This document shows positions 51,584 through 61,339 of a stretch of 64,000 nt of DNA, piece after piece. Below the pieces are notes generated by a model. It made no database searches and was not told the DNA's origin. It saw nothing but the letters and a program-made list of their open reading frames with translations. This stretch comes from JAQBGV01 sp032128395. GTDB taxonomy: Bacteria; Planctomycetota; UBA8108; UBA1146. A program made the translations under genes and the position numbers. How positions within the stretch are numbered: the stretch's first letter is position 1; every line of letters begins with the position of its first letter. Location: the NCBI GenBank assembly GCA_032128395.1, contig JAQBGV010000194.1:1-64000 (forward strand). The letters run 5' to 3'.

Positions 51584-54457
51584 TCAGCCGGACCGCGCCC
51601 CTGCAACCTCCCGCGCTGCCAAGAGGCATCGACGGATCACCTGCGTCGCGGCCGGGATCTTTCCGCCGAACAGCGTCCAGATCACTTCCTCGGGGCGCAC
51701 CATCTCCTGCCCTTGAAGCACGAGCCGCAGCGCGAGGATTCGTTCCTCCTCGATGACCGTGAGCCACTCCGCGGCGTCCTCGGGAAGCGCATCGATGAAC
51801 GAGACTTCATCGATCCCCGGTGCGAGATCGACGGTTTTCATCCTCCCGTTCTTGTCGGTGCGCTCGAACGGGACGTTCTCCGCGCGAATTCGTTCGAGGG
51901 CGTCTTCCGGAAGCGCGGCGACATCCTCTGCCGGGAGTAGGACGAGCGAGTCCGAGCGCATCGCGAATCGCGACAGCTTGAGCCCCCCCTCCCCCACCGC
52001 TTGCCCACCCGCGAGTCGGATCCCCTCGGGGAGGACGCGGTTCACGCGTTCGGCGATCTCGGCGGGGTCGTGCTGATTGCGCAGCCACAGTTCGAGGGGC
52101 TCGGCGAGTCCCGCAAGGCCGAGGCGCAGCGGCGGTCCGTAACTGATGCGCGGGTTCGGGTGGAAGCCACGGGTGTAGGAGACCGTGAGCCCCGCCCGTC
52201 GAATCGCGCGGGGGAACATCCGGACGAGGTCCAGGTGCGAGGTGAATCGACCGATCCCGAGCTTGGAGTAGGTGAAGCGGTACGCGTACGCCTGTTCGTC
52301 CACGGCGTGTCGCGGGGGGAGCGGCTTCTTCCCGCGTTTGACTTCACGGCGCCCCGCTGCGAGCTCGCGCACCTCGTCGAAAGTCTGTTCGGTCACCCGA
52401 CTCCTACCCTCGACGCGGTGCGCATCGAGGGTGGTGAGGAATTCGACCCGATCTTCGCGCATACGAGTCATGTCGCACACGATCCCGCAGTGATAGCAGA
52501 CGAGCGGCTTCGTCTGCTCAAGGGCATCTTCCAGGTTCGAGGGGTGCACGATCTGCGTCGCGGGTTTCCCGCACGGCAGGCTGACCCGATCCTTGAGCGC
52601 CCGACGGTATTCCTTCTGGAGGAACTTCGGCTCAACGCCGCAATCGATGTGGTCCCAGGGGAGGCGAGCGTCGATCGGGATGGTACGCAGGTAGGGGGTT
52701 CGGTCGATCTCGAGTTCTTCGATCGCCTCGAGCCAGAGGTCGAAGCGCAGTCGGTCGGACCAACCATCGAAGCGGCACCCCTTCCGCCACGCGGTCTCGA
52801 TCAAGTCGGCGAGCGGTCGGTCCCCCCGACCGAGGACTCCCTCGAGGTGCGAACCTCGCGGATCGTGCCAACGCAGCTCCAGCCCCTGCACGCGGGTCGC
52901 ATCGCGCAGCACCCGATGCTTGCGCTCGATCTCGGGAATGTCGTCCTGCGCCGCCCATTGAAAAGGAGTGAACGGCTTCGGGACGTGGCTCGAGACGGAG
53001 ACGGTGACCTTGGCGCGTCCTCCCGAAATGTATTCCTTCGCGATCGCGAGCATCCGTTTTCCGGTCTCGGCGATCCCCAGCACGTCTTCTTCGTCCTCGC
53101 TCGGCAGCCCGATCATGAAGTAGAGCTTCATCCGCTTCCAACCGCGCGAGAAGATGCGATGCGCGCTCTTCGCGATGTCCTCCTCGGTGATGTTCTTGTT
53201 CACGACATCGCGCATCCGCTGCGTCCCCGCCTCGGGGGCGAAGGTCAAAGAGGTGCTCCGCACCGAGCCGATCTCGTCGAGCATCTCCTCGGACACCCCA
53301 TACGCTCGCAGTGACGAGACACTGAGGGAGACGTTTGCGTCCTTGAGTTTCGGCATCACGCTCTTGACGAGCGGCTCGATCGCGGAGTAGTCCGCGGTCG
53401 ACAGACTCGTCAGCGACACCTCGTCGAATCCACCGCAGCGGATCGACTTCTCGACGACTTCTTCGATCTCCTCGGGGGGGCGTTCCCGCACGGGGCGGTA
53501 GATCATCCCCGCCTGACAGAACCGGCACCCCTCGGTGCAACCCCGCGCGATCTCGATCGACACGCGGTCGAAGACGATCTCGGTGTTCGCGACCGGGAAC
53601 TCGGCGGGGAACGGGTATTCGGCGAGGTCGGCGACGTGGGCGCGAGTGACCACTTCGGGGACCCGCGGGTCGAGCGGTGCACTGACCACCGTCAGGCCGG
53701 TGCGCTGGTCGAATTCGGTCGAGTAGAGGCTGGGTACGTAGATTCCAGGGAGTGAGCTGATCGCGATCAGCCGCTCGCGGCGCGAGAACCCGGCTTCGCG
53801 CAGCTCCCGCCAGCGGCGCACGGTATCGACGAAGAACCCCTCGCCGTCACCGATCAGGTAGGCGTCGATGAACGGCGCCATCGGCTCCGGCTGGAACGCG
53901 CCCGGGCCTCCCGCCATCACCAGCGGATCCTCTTCGGACCGATCTGCGCTGCGCAGCGGGATCCCGCCGAGGTCGAGCATCGTGAGGACGTTGGTAAAGG
54001 TCAGCTCGTACTGGAGCGAGAACCCGACGCAGTCGAACTCGCAGAGTGGGATCCAACTCTCGAGGGAGACGAGGGGGAGGTCGCGGCGGCGCAGCTCGCG
54101 TTCGAGGTCGACCCACGGCGCGTAGACCCGCTCGGCCCGGACTCCATCGAGGCCGTTCAGGTGCGAATAGAGGATCCGGTAGCCGAGATGGGACATCCCG
54201 ATCTCGTACGCATCAGGGAATGCGAGCGCGATCGACAGGTCGACCTCGGTCTTCTTTACGGAGTGCTGCTCCCCCCCGGTGTACCGCCCCGGTTTCTCGA
54301 GTCGATGGAGGAACGAAGCGTAGGGATGACCGGCAAGGGTGGTGCCATCGGGCAGACGCGGAACGTCGTGACCGGGAGCTTCTCTCGGTTCGGCTCCGCT
54401 CTCGAAGCCGACCTTTCCCATCTCATCCCAGAGGTTGCTTCCCCCGGTATCCGTCAT
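51584..54457 (-). CDS. B12-binding-like radical SAM protein fused to a DUF2344 domain
   Basis: This 957-residue protein unites two parts that are often separate genes. The N-terminal region resembles B12-binding folds (FPDAYEIGMSHLGYRIL, VGFSLQYELTFTNVLTML). The radical SAM domain has EIARGCTEGCRFCQAGMIYR (CxxxCxxC, near residue 306). The C-terminal part after about residue 730 is DUF2344-like: YAYRFTYSKLGIGRFTSHLD and SYTRGFHPNPRISYGPPL. It resembles TIGR03960 joined to TIGR03936 proteins, which I recall as uncharacterised and often near ribonuclease E/G genes; a role in RNA modification is only speculation. The ATG at 54457 fits MTDTGGSNLWDEM. Confidence 0.88.
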   Translation of the reverse strand: MTDTGGSNLWDEMGKVGFESGAEPREAPGHDVPRLPDGTTLAGHPYASFLHRLEKPGRYTGGEQHSVKKTEVDLSIALAFPDAYEIGMSHLGYRILYSHLNGLDGVRAERVYAPWVDLERELRRRDLPLVSLESWIPLCEFDCVGFSLQYELTFTNVLTMLDLGGIPLRSADRSEEDPLVMAGGPGAFQPEPMAPFIDAYLIGDGEGFFVDTVRRWRELREAGFSRRERLIAISSLPGIYVPSLYSTEFDQRTGLTVVSAPLDPRVPEVVTRAHVADLAEYPFPAEFPVANTEIVFDRVSIEIARGCTEGCRFCQAGMIYRPVRERPPEEIEEVVEKSIRCGGFDEVSLTSLSTADYSAIEPLVKSVMPKLKDANVSLSVSSLRAYGVSEEMLDEIGSVRSTSLTFAPEAGTQRMRDVVNKNITEEDIAKSAHRIFSRGWKRMKLYFMIGLPSEDEEDVLGIAETGKRMLAIAKEYISGGRAKVTVSVSSHVPKPFTPFQWAAQDDIPEIERKHRVLRDATRVQGLELRWHDPRGSHLEGVLGRGDRPLADLIETAWRKGCRFDGWSDRLRFDLWLEAIEELEIDRTPYLRTIPIDARLPWDHIDCGVEPKFLQKEYRRALKDRVSLPCGKPATQIVHPSNLEDALEQTKPLVCYHCGIVCDMTRMREDRVEFLTTLDAHRVEGRSRVTEQTFDEVRELAAGRREVKRGKKPLPPRHAVDEQAYAYRFTYSKLGIGRFTSHLDLVRMFPRAIRRAGLTVSYTRGFHPNPRISYGPPLRLGLAGLAEPLELWLRNQHDPAEIAERVNRVLPEGIRLAGGQAVGEGGLKLSRFAMRSDSLVLLPAEDVAALPEDALERIRAENVPFERTDKNGRMKTVDLAPGIDEVSFIDALPEDAAEWLTVIEEERILALRLVLQGQEMVRPEEVIWTLFGGKIPAATQVIRRCLLAAREVAGARSG

Positions 54458-54593
54458 CGGTCAGGTCCTTCCCCAGTGCTGCGAGCGTTCGTCCGCGGAT
54501 CGTAGCACGGGGGGAGAGTGGATCCGTACGAGAGCTCGGTCGTGAGCGCGCACGATCATCCCTCGATGGTCTTCTTCTCTGCGTCTCGGCTAG

Positions 54594-57047
54594 CTAGGGA
54601 AGCGAAAACGTCCGATTGAAATACCCGCGCTCCCCATCGAGGAACGTGACCCCGACCCAGAGATCTCCGCCCCCCCCCGCAGGCCGAGCGAAGGGGAGTT
54701 CATAGAGTCGGCCCTCCCCGGCGGCGAGAATCTCCGCGGTGTAGGTGCGCTCTCCTCGATCGTCGGGGCCCGCCTGGAGGTAGAGGTGGAAGCGGACCGG
54801 AACCGCTTCGCGATTGCTGATACGAACGGTCACCGCGCCAGCATCGACGTCGGCGAGAGCGACGACGACTCGAGCGGACTCGAGGGGAATCGGTCTCTGG
54901 AAGGGGACCTGGGCGGAGCGTCCGTCGGGACGGCGGATCGTCAAGGTGCCGTGGGTCCACTCGGTCCCCTCGATCCCTGCGCTGGGGGGGACTTCGATCG
55001 CGACATCCCAGGTGGCGCGTTTCCCCGCATCGATCGCGCTCGGCGTGAGCGCACCGCGCAGTTCATAGCCAGGGGGAAGCTCGAGGGAGGGCTCGAGCGT
55101 CGCGCGCCCGCCGAGGTGGTTGTCGACGGTGACGCGAAATCCGTCATCTGCGGCGGAGATCGCGAGGGATCGAACGGTCCGTTCGAGGGGGAGATCGATC
55201 CCTTCGATGAGGAGGAACCGACCGCGGAGCTCGATCGTCACGACGCCGTTCTCGACCGGCGGGATCTCCAATCGGTGTCCAGTGGCATCGAAGACGCGCG
55301 GATCACCTTCCGCGTGAAGGGTGATCGATCGCGCGAGGAACGCTCTCCCGTCGGCGATGAGAACCACTGCACCCCGCCCTTCGCGCCGGTAGAGGAGGGC
55401 CTCCGCCCCCCCCAGCCAGCGCTCGCGGCCGAGGCACCGCGCTGAGCCGAGGTAGCCGCGACAGAAGCGCCAGACGAGCCAGGAAGCCTGAGGCGCGAAT
55501 CCTTCCTCGGGGGTTCGACCTCGCCGAAAGAGACTCGCCATCGGATCGATCAGGTAGACCTCGCTCGCTCCTGCCGCATCGAGTCGGAGGAGAGTCGTCG
55601 CCCAGACCTCGGGATCGAGGCCGAGACGTACCCCATCGAGGCGGGCGGCGAATCGGCGCGGGAGGCTCGCATCGAAGCTTCTCCCGACGGTGAGGAGCTG
55701 AGGGACGTCGGAGAGGATTCCGGGGAGCTCTCCCGCGATCCCGAAGCGGAGATCGGGAGCACGGGTCGCTAGAGCCGCGACGACCGCGGGTACGTCGGGG
55801 GCGGACTCCAGGTACCACCGCGACACGTCCCTGAAGAGACCGGCGAGGGCGGGGAGGGCGGGCTCGAGATTCTCTGCGCCGAGCGCGATCCTCGCCGCCC
55901 GCTGCGACTCGGGAACCGATGCGAGATCCCGCGGCCAACCATCGATCAGATCTGTGACTGCGAGCAGGGCGGGGACCGGGGCGACCGGCCGAACCCACTC
56001 CTCGAGCGGCCACGAGACCTCCATGCCGTGTCGAGACCTCCCCCGCCCGACTGCGAAGGGAGGGTTTCCGAGTGCGAACGGCTCCTGCCGAAGGAGCGTC
56101 TCGTGGCCGCGCGCATCCCGCACGCGAACGACGAGCCAGCGAATCTCCGCTTCCTGCTCGATCGAACGATCTGCGCTCCGCCCGAGGAAGCGAGCACTGG
56201 GTCTGAGGTGGATCGGGTGCGGGTCGTCGACGAAACGCGCGAGTCGTTCCGCCGCGAGGATCTCCCCTTGCGAGTCGAGCACCGCGAGTTCGACCTCGTA
56301 ATCCCCAGAGGGGAGCCCGACGCTGTACAGCTCGACCGGAGACTCGACTCCCTCGGGGTCGACCCTCCGCAACGGATCGCGCCAGCGCACGACCGCCCGC
56401 GGGGTGGCGGTGACACGAACATCATCGAACTCGAATCCCCCGGGTCGTCGCTCGCGCGGTGCATCGACTCGGATCTCGAGGCGCCAAGCGACGGTGCCCT
56501 CGGGAACGATCACCTCCGCTCGGTGACGGCTCCACGCCGACGGGGGTCCCCCACCCTCGAGAAGCGGGCGGAACTCCCTCCCGAAGATCGGTCGCCCCGT
56601 GTCCTCGTCGAGGGCGTCGCTGAACCGGACCCCGAATTCCCAACTTCCCCGGCCGAGGTCATCCCAGCGGACCGTGGCCTCGAGCACGAGGAGCTCTCCC
56701 GGTTCGACGGGCGGATGGGTCGGATCGGTCGGATCGAAGCCGGGCTCGGGGATCTGCCTCGAAATCAGAAGAGCGCTCCCGCCGCCGACCGGGATCCGGA
56801 TCGCCCGACCGAGTCCCCCGGTGCCGCCTTCGATCAGTGACGCCTCCATCGCCCTGGGAAAATCGATGGATGAGTAGTCCTGGTCCCAACCGAACGCCGG
56901 GAGGGTCAGGCGGGAGATGGGGAGATCCCACCGCTCGACGTCGCAGAGGAAGAGGACGCGATCCCCGGTCGACTTCGGCTCGGTCAGGGCTTGCGGGGAA
57001 GCGAGGCCGATCGCAGCGGCGAAGATCGCGAGGGTGGCGAAGGTCAT
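54594..57047 (-). CDS. Large exported protein of unknown function
   Basis: This 817-residue protein has a signal peptide (MTFATLAIFAAAIGLASPQA) and no recognised family. The first third has beta-rich domains (LVLEATVRWDDLGRGSWEFG, RLEIRVDAPRERRPGGFEFD) like carbohydrate-binding or fibronectin-like folds. The middle contains ASEVYLIDPMASLFRRG and SWLVWRFCRGYLG, recalling the end of a glycosidase-like barrel, followed by beta-domains. Catalytic residues are not evident. The ATG at 57047 overlaps the upstream stop as ATGA. It is the last gene of a four-gene operon with a MerR regulator. Confidence 0.65.
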   Translation of the reverse strand: MTFATLAIFAAAIGLASPQALTEPKSTGDRVLFLCDVERWDLPISRLTLPAFGWDQDYSSIDFPRAMEASLIEGGTGGLGRAIRIPVGGGSALLISRQIPEPGFDPTDPTHPPVEPGELLVLEATVRWDDLGRGSWEFGVRFSDALDEDTGRPIFGREFRPLLEGGGPPSAWSRHRAEVIVPEGTVAWRLEIRVDAPRERRPGGFEFDDVRVTATPRAVVRWRDPLRRVDPEGVESPVELYSVGLPSGDYEVELAVLDSQGEILAAERLARFVDDPHPIHLRPSARFLGRSADRSIEQEAEIRWLVVRVRDARGHETLLRQEPFALGNPPFAVGRGRSRHGMEVSWPLEEWVRPVAPVPALLAVTDLIDGWPRDLASVPESQRAARIALGAENLEPALPALAGLFRDVSRWYLESAPDVPAVVAALATRAPDLRFGIAGELPGILSDVPQLLTVGRSFDASLPRRFAARLDGVRLGLDPEVWATTLLRLDAAGASEVYLIDPMASLFRRGRTPEEGFAPQASWLVWRFCRGYLGSARCLGRERWLGGAEALLYRREGRGAVVLIADGRAFLARSITLHAEGDPRVFDATGHRLEIPPVENGVVTIELRGRFLLIEGIDLPLERTVRSLAISAADDGFRVTVDNHLGGRATLEPSLELPPGYELRGALTPSAIDAGKRATWDVAIEVPPSAGIEGTEWTHGTLTIRRPDGRSAQVPFQRPIPLESARVVVALADVDAGAVTVRISNREAVPVRFHLYLQAGPDDRGERTYTAEILAAGEGRLYELPFARPAGGGGDLWVGVTFLDGERGYFNRTFSLP

Positions 57048-57511
57048 TCGGTCCGATCCAGGTAGCGCGGGGATGGGGTCGGCGCCGGGGGGGTGCCGTA
57101 GGCCTGGTTCACGCGACGTCCCCCTTCGATCTTGCGCAACTGGACCGCGGTCTCCTGTCGGGCCTCGTCGACCCGGCGCTGTTGTTCGGTCTCGAGGGAG
57201 ATCAGTCCCTCGAGTGTCGTGTGGAGTAGGTCGAGTTCGTTCTGGACTTCGGCCCGCAGCGCACCCGGCAAGGTGTCCCGTTCGGATTGCCAGCACGCCT
57301 TGAGGGGTGCGATGCGCACATCGATCGCTTCGATGCGAGTGAGGGTCGACTCCTTGGCCCGGGCGAGGGCGAGGATCTCATCGGTCTGCGCGCCGAGGAG
57401 GATCTCGCTCTGCCGACGAGTGTGCAGTTCGAGTTCCGCGTACACCTCTCGCTGCTCCCTGAGACCATCGCGCATCGTCCGCGCTTCGGGGCACCAGTCC
57501 GACGTCATCAT
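57044..57511 (-). CDS. Small coiled-coil protein, FlgN-like
   Basis: This 155-residue protein is mostly helical, with heptad-like repeats (LREQREVYAELELHTRRQS, LLHTTLEGLISLETEQQRRV) and an end of GGRRVNQAYG before a proline tail. Charged helices and the terminal AYG recall FlgN, the chaperone for flagellar hook proteins. No flagellar gene lies nearby, so a different chaperone or scaffold role is equally possible. It overlaps both neighbours by ATGA. The two successive ATGs at 57511 and 57508 cannot be separated by sequence. Confidence 0.5.
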   Translation of the reverse strand: MMTSDWCPEARTMRDGLREQREVYAELELHTRRQSEILLGAQTDEILALARAKESTLTRIEAIDVRIAPLKACWQSERDTLPGALRAEVQNELDLLHTTLEGLISLETEQQRRVDEARQETAVQLRKIEGGRRVNQAYGTPPAPTPSPRYLDRTE

Positions 57512-60500
57512 CGCGACCTCTCGTTTCTTCCGACCATCCGCACGTCGGCTTCGAGGAGACGGATCCGCGACCGAAGCTCCTGGCGAAGGTCGACCGGGAC
57601 CACTCGTCCCACCTCGCTCGCGAGCGCCTCTGCCTTCCGCTCGCCCCTCCGGTAGAGCCCGAGCGCGACCTCGTGATCCCCGCGCTCTCGCGCGATCTCC
57701 CCGAGCATCAGGTAGCCGAAGGGAACTCGGACCGAACTCGGGTAGCGCTCGATCGCCCTCTGGTAGGCATCTTCGGCCAGCTGAGCGTCCCCCTCCATCC
57801 GCCAGGCGTCGCCCAGGGTGTAGAGCGCCTTCTCTGCGGTCTCGTCCCAGAGTCGCCGCTCCTCAAGAGGCGGATTGCCGCTCCGAAACGCATCCTCGTC
57901 CGCGAACAACGACTCGAGGTGCCTCCGGGCGGTTGCGGGATCCCCGAGGACCAGGCTGTGCTCCGCGGCGTGGTGCCTCGCGATCGCCGCCTCCGCGGTG
58001 CCCTCGGTCGGCAGGAGCCAGCTCGCCGCCTCGGCCCACGCATCCCGTGCGGCGCGAATCTCGCTCTCGGCGGGGGCTTCCAGTCCAGGGATGCGACGCT
58101 CGAGCACCTGTGCGCGGCGGAGAAGTGCAGTCCGCCGCAGCGAGCTGCTCGGTCTCAGGTCGTGGATCAGACGGTCGTAGACCTCGAGGGCGGGAGCATC
58201 TCGCCCGACTGCTTCGAGGGCCCCCGCTTTCTCGATCAACAGCGTCTCGAGCACCGGATAGGTCGCATCTTGGTCGAGGATCTTCGAGTCGGCGAGGATG
58301 ATCACCTTCTGCATGTTCCCCGCCTCTCTCTCGATTCGGATGCTGAGGAGCAGCGCATCCCACGCGGGGCCATCATCCCTCTCACCACGGGAGAGGACCG
58401 GTGCGAACTCCTCGACCGAGTCTCTCGCCTCGTCGAGATCCCCTGCCGCCAGGAACGATCGAGATGCCTCGAGATGCAGTCGAGTCTGGGAGGGATCGAG
58501 CCGAGCGGCGGCGCGAAAGGCACGCCCCGCGGCGCGGTGGTGGGTGACCGAGTCTTCCCGCAGATCCTCCGGGGTGGCGGCAGCGAGCCCTCGCTCGGCC
58601 TCGGCCTCGGCGATGAGGAGCACGATCGAGCCACCCGAGAGGTGTCGGACCCGGACGAGGGTCGTCCGCGCGAGTTCGAGTGCACCCGCAGACTGCTGGG
58701 CCCCTACCCGCTCGAAGAGCACATCCCTCAGCGCGAGCCGCGCGCTCTCGAGCTCGAACGGGAGCCCCCCGGGGCGGAGGAAACGCGCCTCGATTTCAGC
58801 GAGACGTCTTGCCGCCTTGTGGTCGTCCAGCCAGCCGACCGGTTGCTGATCGAGGTCGAGCCTCAATCGCAGCACCTGGGCGACCTCCTCGGGTACCGCA
58901 TCGTAGGCCGCGTCCTCCGCGAGAGGTGCGAGCGTGGCGGCGGCTGCGGCGCGCAGCTCATCGGCGGAGGCGAGGTCGTCCTCGCGCTCCTCGAGGACCA
59001 CCAGCAGCGCTCCGATCTCCGCGCGCGAGAGCCCCGGGGGGGGCCCTTCGTCGAGCAATCCGAGAAGACGCGGTGCGATCCCGCCGATCCGGCCTTCCCC
59101 GAGTGCGATCCTCGATTCGAGGAAGTGGAGGTAGGCGAGGTCGCGTCGGGAGGTGAGCTCGGTGCGGAGCAATTCGAGGGTGCGATCGAGCCAGGGGCGA
59201 CCCGCGTCGGAGAACTCCGCCCAGACCTTTCCACTCTCGAATCGCACCGCGGGGCGGTCGACCGCAACGGAGAACCGACCGTGTTCCGCAAGGCGACGCC
59301 AACTCTCGGCCTCGGGCGAGTACAGGACATGCTCGACCGGAGGGCGCGCGGCGTCGGCGGCGAGGAGCTCCTTCACCCGCTCGCGCGCGCCCTCGCCCCC
59401 ATCGAGTCTCGCCCGACCCGCTCGCAGCAGCTCCCAATAGAAGCTCGCGCCGACCTGCTCCGGATGAACCGCGAGCTGGTCGAGCACATGGCCGAGCTCC
59501 GCGCGGTCATCGAGGAGCAGAGCGTTCACTCCGACCTTGAACAGCTGTCGGTCGCGTGGGGTGTGCGCTCCGAGGAGTGGGGCCGCGCTTCGCTGCCGCA
59601 CGCGGGCCGCCGCGATTTGGGCCCGGGCGAGATCGAGGGTGACCCGACGACGGTGCCGCGCGGAAAGTGGCTGATCGAGTCGATCGGATTCGTCCGGTGG
59701 ATCGAGCGCCGCGGTGAGGGATTCGATCGCCGCCCCGATGTTGGCGCTCCCCGCTCGGCTCGCCTCGACCGCGGCGAGCCGCTGCACCCCATCGATCCAG
59801 TGCCCGAGCCGGCGCGCGGCTCCCTGGGATGCCCCGGGACGTCGTTCCATCTCGATCGGTTCAGTGGCCCGAGCGAGGATGTCGATCAATCGGCCGTCCT
59901 GCGAGTGACCGGCGAGCTCCGCGAGCACTCGGATCCACTCGGCGTGGAGTTCGAACGAGGGGAGTTCCGTCCCGGGTGGAGAGAGAATCGCGTCAGCCCA
60001 TCGCGCGGCGAGATCCGGCTCGTCGAGCAACACCGCCGAGGCGAGGATCTCCCCCGGTGCAGTGCGGTCCTGTGCGCGGAGCCAGGTCGCGATCCCGGGG
60101 GCCCGCAAGAGGTCGCGGGCGATCGCTGCGAAGTACTCCGGCCCTCCCTCCGAGATCGCGCGTTGCCGAAGGCTGCGGATCAGCTCCCCCGGGTCACGGA
60201 GCGGGACGTCGCGTTCGATCGCGGAGAGGAGGATCGCGACTTCCAATTCGAGCAGCTTCGGCTCCGGGTTGCCGCGGCTGCGTCGACCGAGCGCGTCGGT
60301 GACCGATTGGTAGCTCTCGGGAGTCCAATGGTGCAGATCGCGCCGGGCGAACCCGTTCAGGACGACGCGGGGGTCGGCGCTCTCGATCCGTGCGATGAGG
60401 AGCGCGATCTCCTCGGCGGGAATCTGGGGAGCCGCTCGGCCGAGACGGAAGGGATCATCGGGGTTGCGCCCCACCGTCTCCGCCGTTCCAGGCTGGGTCG

Positions 60501-60597
60501 AGGGGGAATCGCCGAGGGCCAGCCAGATCAGCGGTGCGAGCAGCACTACTGCGAGCCCGGCACCGATCCGCGGCAGGGGTCCGGAGGGAAATCGCAT
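57508..60597 (-). CDS. Large TPR-repeat membrane-anchored protein
   Basis: This 1029-residue protein begins with a signal anchor (GAGLAVVLLAPLIWLALG). It continues with a long helical region in which TPR motifs are clearest toward the C-terminus: LHLEASRSFLAAGDLDEARD, ALYTLGDAWRMEGDAQLAED and YLMLGEIARERGDHEVALGL. The rest is Ala/Leu/Arg-rich helices. TPR proteins act as scaffolds; a periplasmic platform is inferred from the anchor. It is 4 bases after the MerR-like gene and overlaps the FlgN-like gene. Function is unknown. Confidence 0.7.
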   Translation of the reverse strand: MRFPSGPLPRIGAGLAVVLLAPLIWLALGDSPSTQPGTAETVGRNPDDPFRLGRAAPQIPAEEIALLIARIESADPRVVLNGFARRDLHHWTPESYQSVTDALGRRSRGNPEPKLLELEVAILLSAIERDVPLRDPGELIRSLRQRAISEGGPEYFAAIARDLLRAPGIATWLRAQDRTAPGEILASAVLLDEPDLAARWADAILSPPGTELPSFELHAEWIRVLAELAGHSQDGRLIDILARATEPIEMERRPGASQGAARRLGHWIDGVQRLAAVEASRAGSANIGAAIESLTAALDPPDESDRLDQPLSARHRRRVTLDLARAQIAAARVRQRSAAPLLGAHTPRDRQLFKVGVNALLLDDRAELGHVLDQLAVHPEQVGASFYWELLRAGRARLDGGEGARERVKELLAADAARPPVEHVLYSPEAESWRRLAEHGRFSVAVDRPAVRFESGKVWAEFSDAGRPWLDRTLELLRTELTSRRDLAYLHFLESRIALGEGRIGGIAPRLLGLLDEGPPPGLSRAEIGALLVVLEEREDDLASADELRAAAAATLAPLAEDAAYDAVPEEVAQVLRLRLDLDQQPVGWLDDHKAARRLAEIEARFLRPGGLPFELESARLALRDVLFERVGAQQSAGALELARTTLVRVRHLSGGSIVLLIAEAEAERGLAAATPEDLREDSVTHHRAAGRAFRAAARLDPSQTRLHLEASRSFLAAGDLDEARDSVEEFAPVLSRGERDDGPAWDALLLSIRIEREAGNMQKVIILADSKILDQDATYPVLETLLIEKAGALEAVGRDAPALEVYDRLIHDLRPSSSLRRTALLRRAQVLERRIPGLEAPAESEIRAARDAWAEAASWLLPTEGTAEAAIARHHAAEHSLVLGDPATARRHLESLFADEDAFRSGNPPLEERRLWDETAEKALYTLGDAWRMEGDAQLAEDAYQRAIERYPSSVRVPFGYLMLGEIARERGDHEVALGLYRRGERKAEALASEVGRVVPVDLRQELRSRIRLLEADVRMVGRNERSR

Positions 60598-60601
60598 CCG
60601 A

Positions 60602-60895
60602 TCAGCCTTCCTGCTCCTCGTCGAGGATCTCGCGGACCTCCTTGAGGCTGTGCCTCTTCTTGAGATCGGCGATTCGGGCGAGTCGGTGGAACACCTCCTC
60701 GCCGTAGAGGCGATGACCGGACTCGGTGCGCTCCTCCTCGGTGATCAATCCGAGCATCGTGTAGTTGTGGAGCGTCTGGCGGGAAATGCCCGTATGGGCC
60801 ATCACCTCGCCGATCTTGAACAGTTTTCGAGGGATCTGTGGGGTGCCGCGGCGCGTTTCGGCGCGCTGGTCCCTGCGCTCCGCACCCCCGGCCAT
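60602..60895 (-). CDS. Short MerR-family transcriptional regulator
   Basis: This 97-residue protein has a MerR winged helix: KLFKIGEVMAHTGISRQTLH for the helix-turn-helix and LITEEERTESGHRLYGEE for the wing. It continues with RLARIADLKKRHSLKEVREI, a dimerisation-helix start, and then ends. It lacks an effector domain. I chose the ATG at 60895, which follows GGAGTGGAG; the TTG-start frame at 60922 is less likely. It is the first gene of the TPR operon and may control it, though no operator was identified. Confidence 0.85.
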   Translation of the reverse strand: MAGGAERRDQRAETRRGTPQIPRKLFKIGEVMAHTGISRQTLHNYTMLGLITEEERTESGHRLYGEEVFHRLARIADLKKRHSLKEVREILDEEQEG

Positions 60896-61048
60896 GACGA
60901 CTCCACTCCCGTCCCGATCCAATCCCCGCCACCCTCCATGCGACTCTTTGTACTTTATGTTTTACAAAGCGTAAGGCAAGGGGAATCACCCGAGCATGGG
61001 GTGGGCGACTCCCTTCGCCCCGGGCCCGGGTGGTTCGGCGGGATGGGT

Positions 61049-61339
61049 CTACTGCTTGGCGCCCCTCGGGGGCACCGGATCGAACCCTCCCCGCGAGAAG
61101 GGGTTACACCTCAGGATCCGCCAGATGGTCAGGACGGACCCCCGCCAGAAGCCCCGGGCCTGGAACGCCTCCGCCGAGTACTGGCTGCAGCTGGGGTAGT
61201 ACCGGCAGAGGGGGGGGAGCAAGGGGGAGATCGCCGCCTGGTACCCCTTGAGGAGGAACAGGACGGGGCGAACCGGCCACGGGGCCAGGCGTGCCTCGAT
61301 CCGGGGGGACCGACGCCAAGGTCGATCACTCGACTTCAC
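61049..61339 (-). CDS. yidD: Membrane protein insertion efficiency factor YidD
   Basis: This 96-residue protein has the YidD signature: KGYQAAISPLLPPLCRYYPS, then CSQYSAEAFQARGF and ILRCNPFSRGGFDPVP. It assists YidC-dependent insertion of membrane proteins. The GTG at 61339 overlaps the rnpA stop as GTGA; an ATG at 61363 is possible but would lie within rnpA. The pairing rnpA-yidD matches the common bacterial order, although rpmH is not adjacent here. Confidence 0.95.
   Translation of the reverse strand: MKSSDRPWRRSPRIEARLAPWPVRPVLFLLKGYQAAISPLLPPLCRYYPSCSQYSAEAFQARGFWRGSVLTIWRILRCNPFSRGGFDPVPPRGAKQ

Noticed and set aside
57673..60645. 990-codon open frame opposite the TPR gene
   Set aside because: It is a shadow of the minus-strand TPR gene. 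The product is rich in arginine, glycine and proline with no domain.
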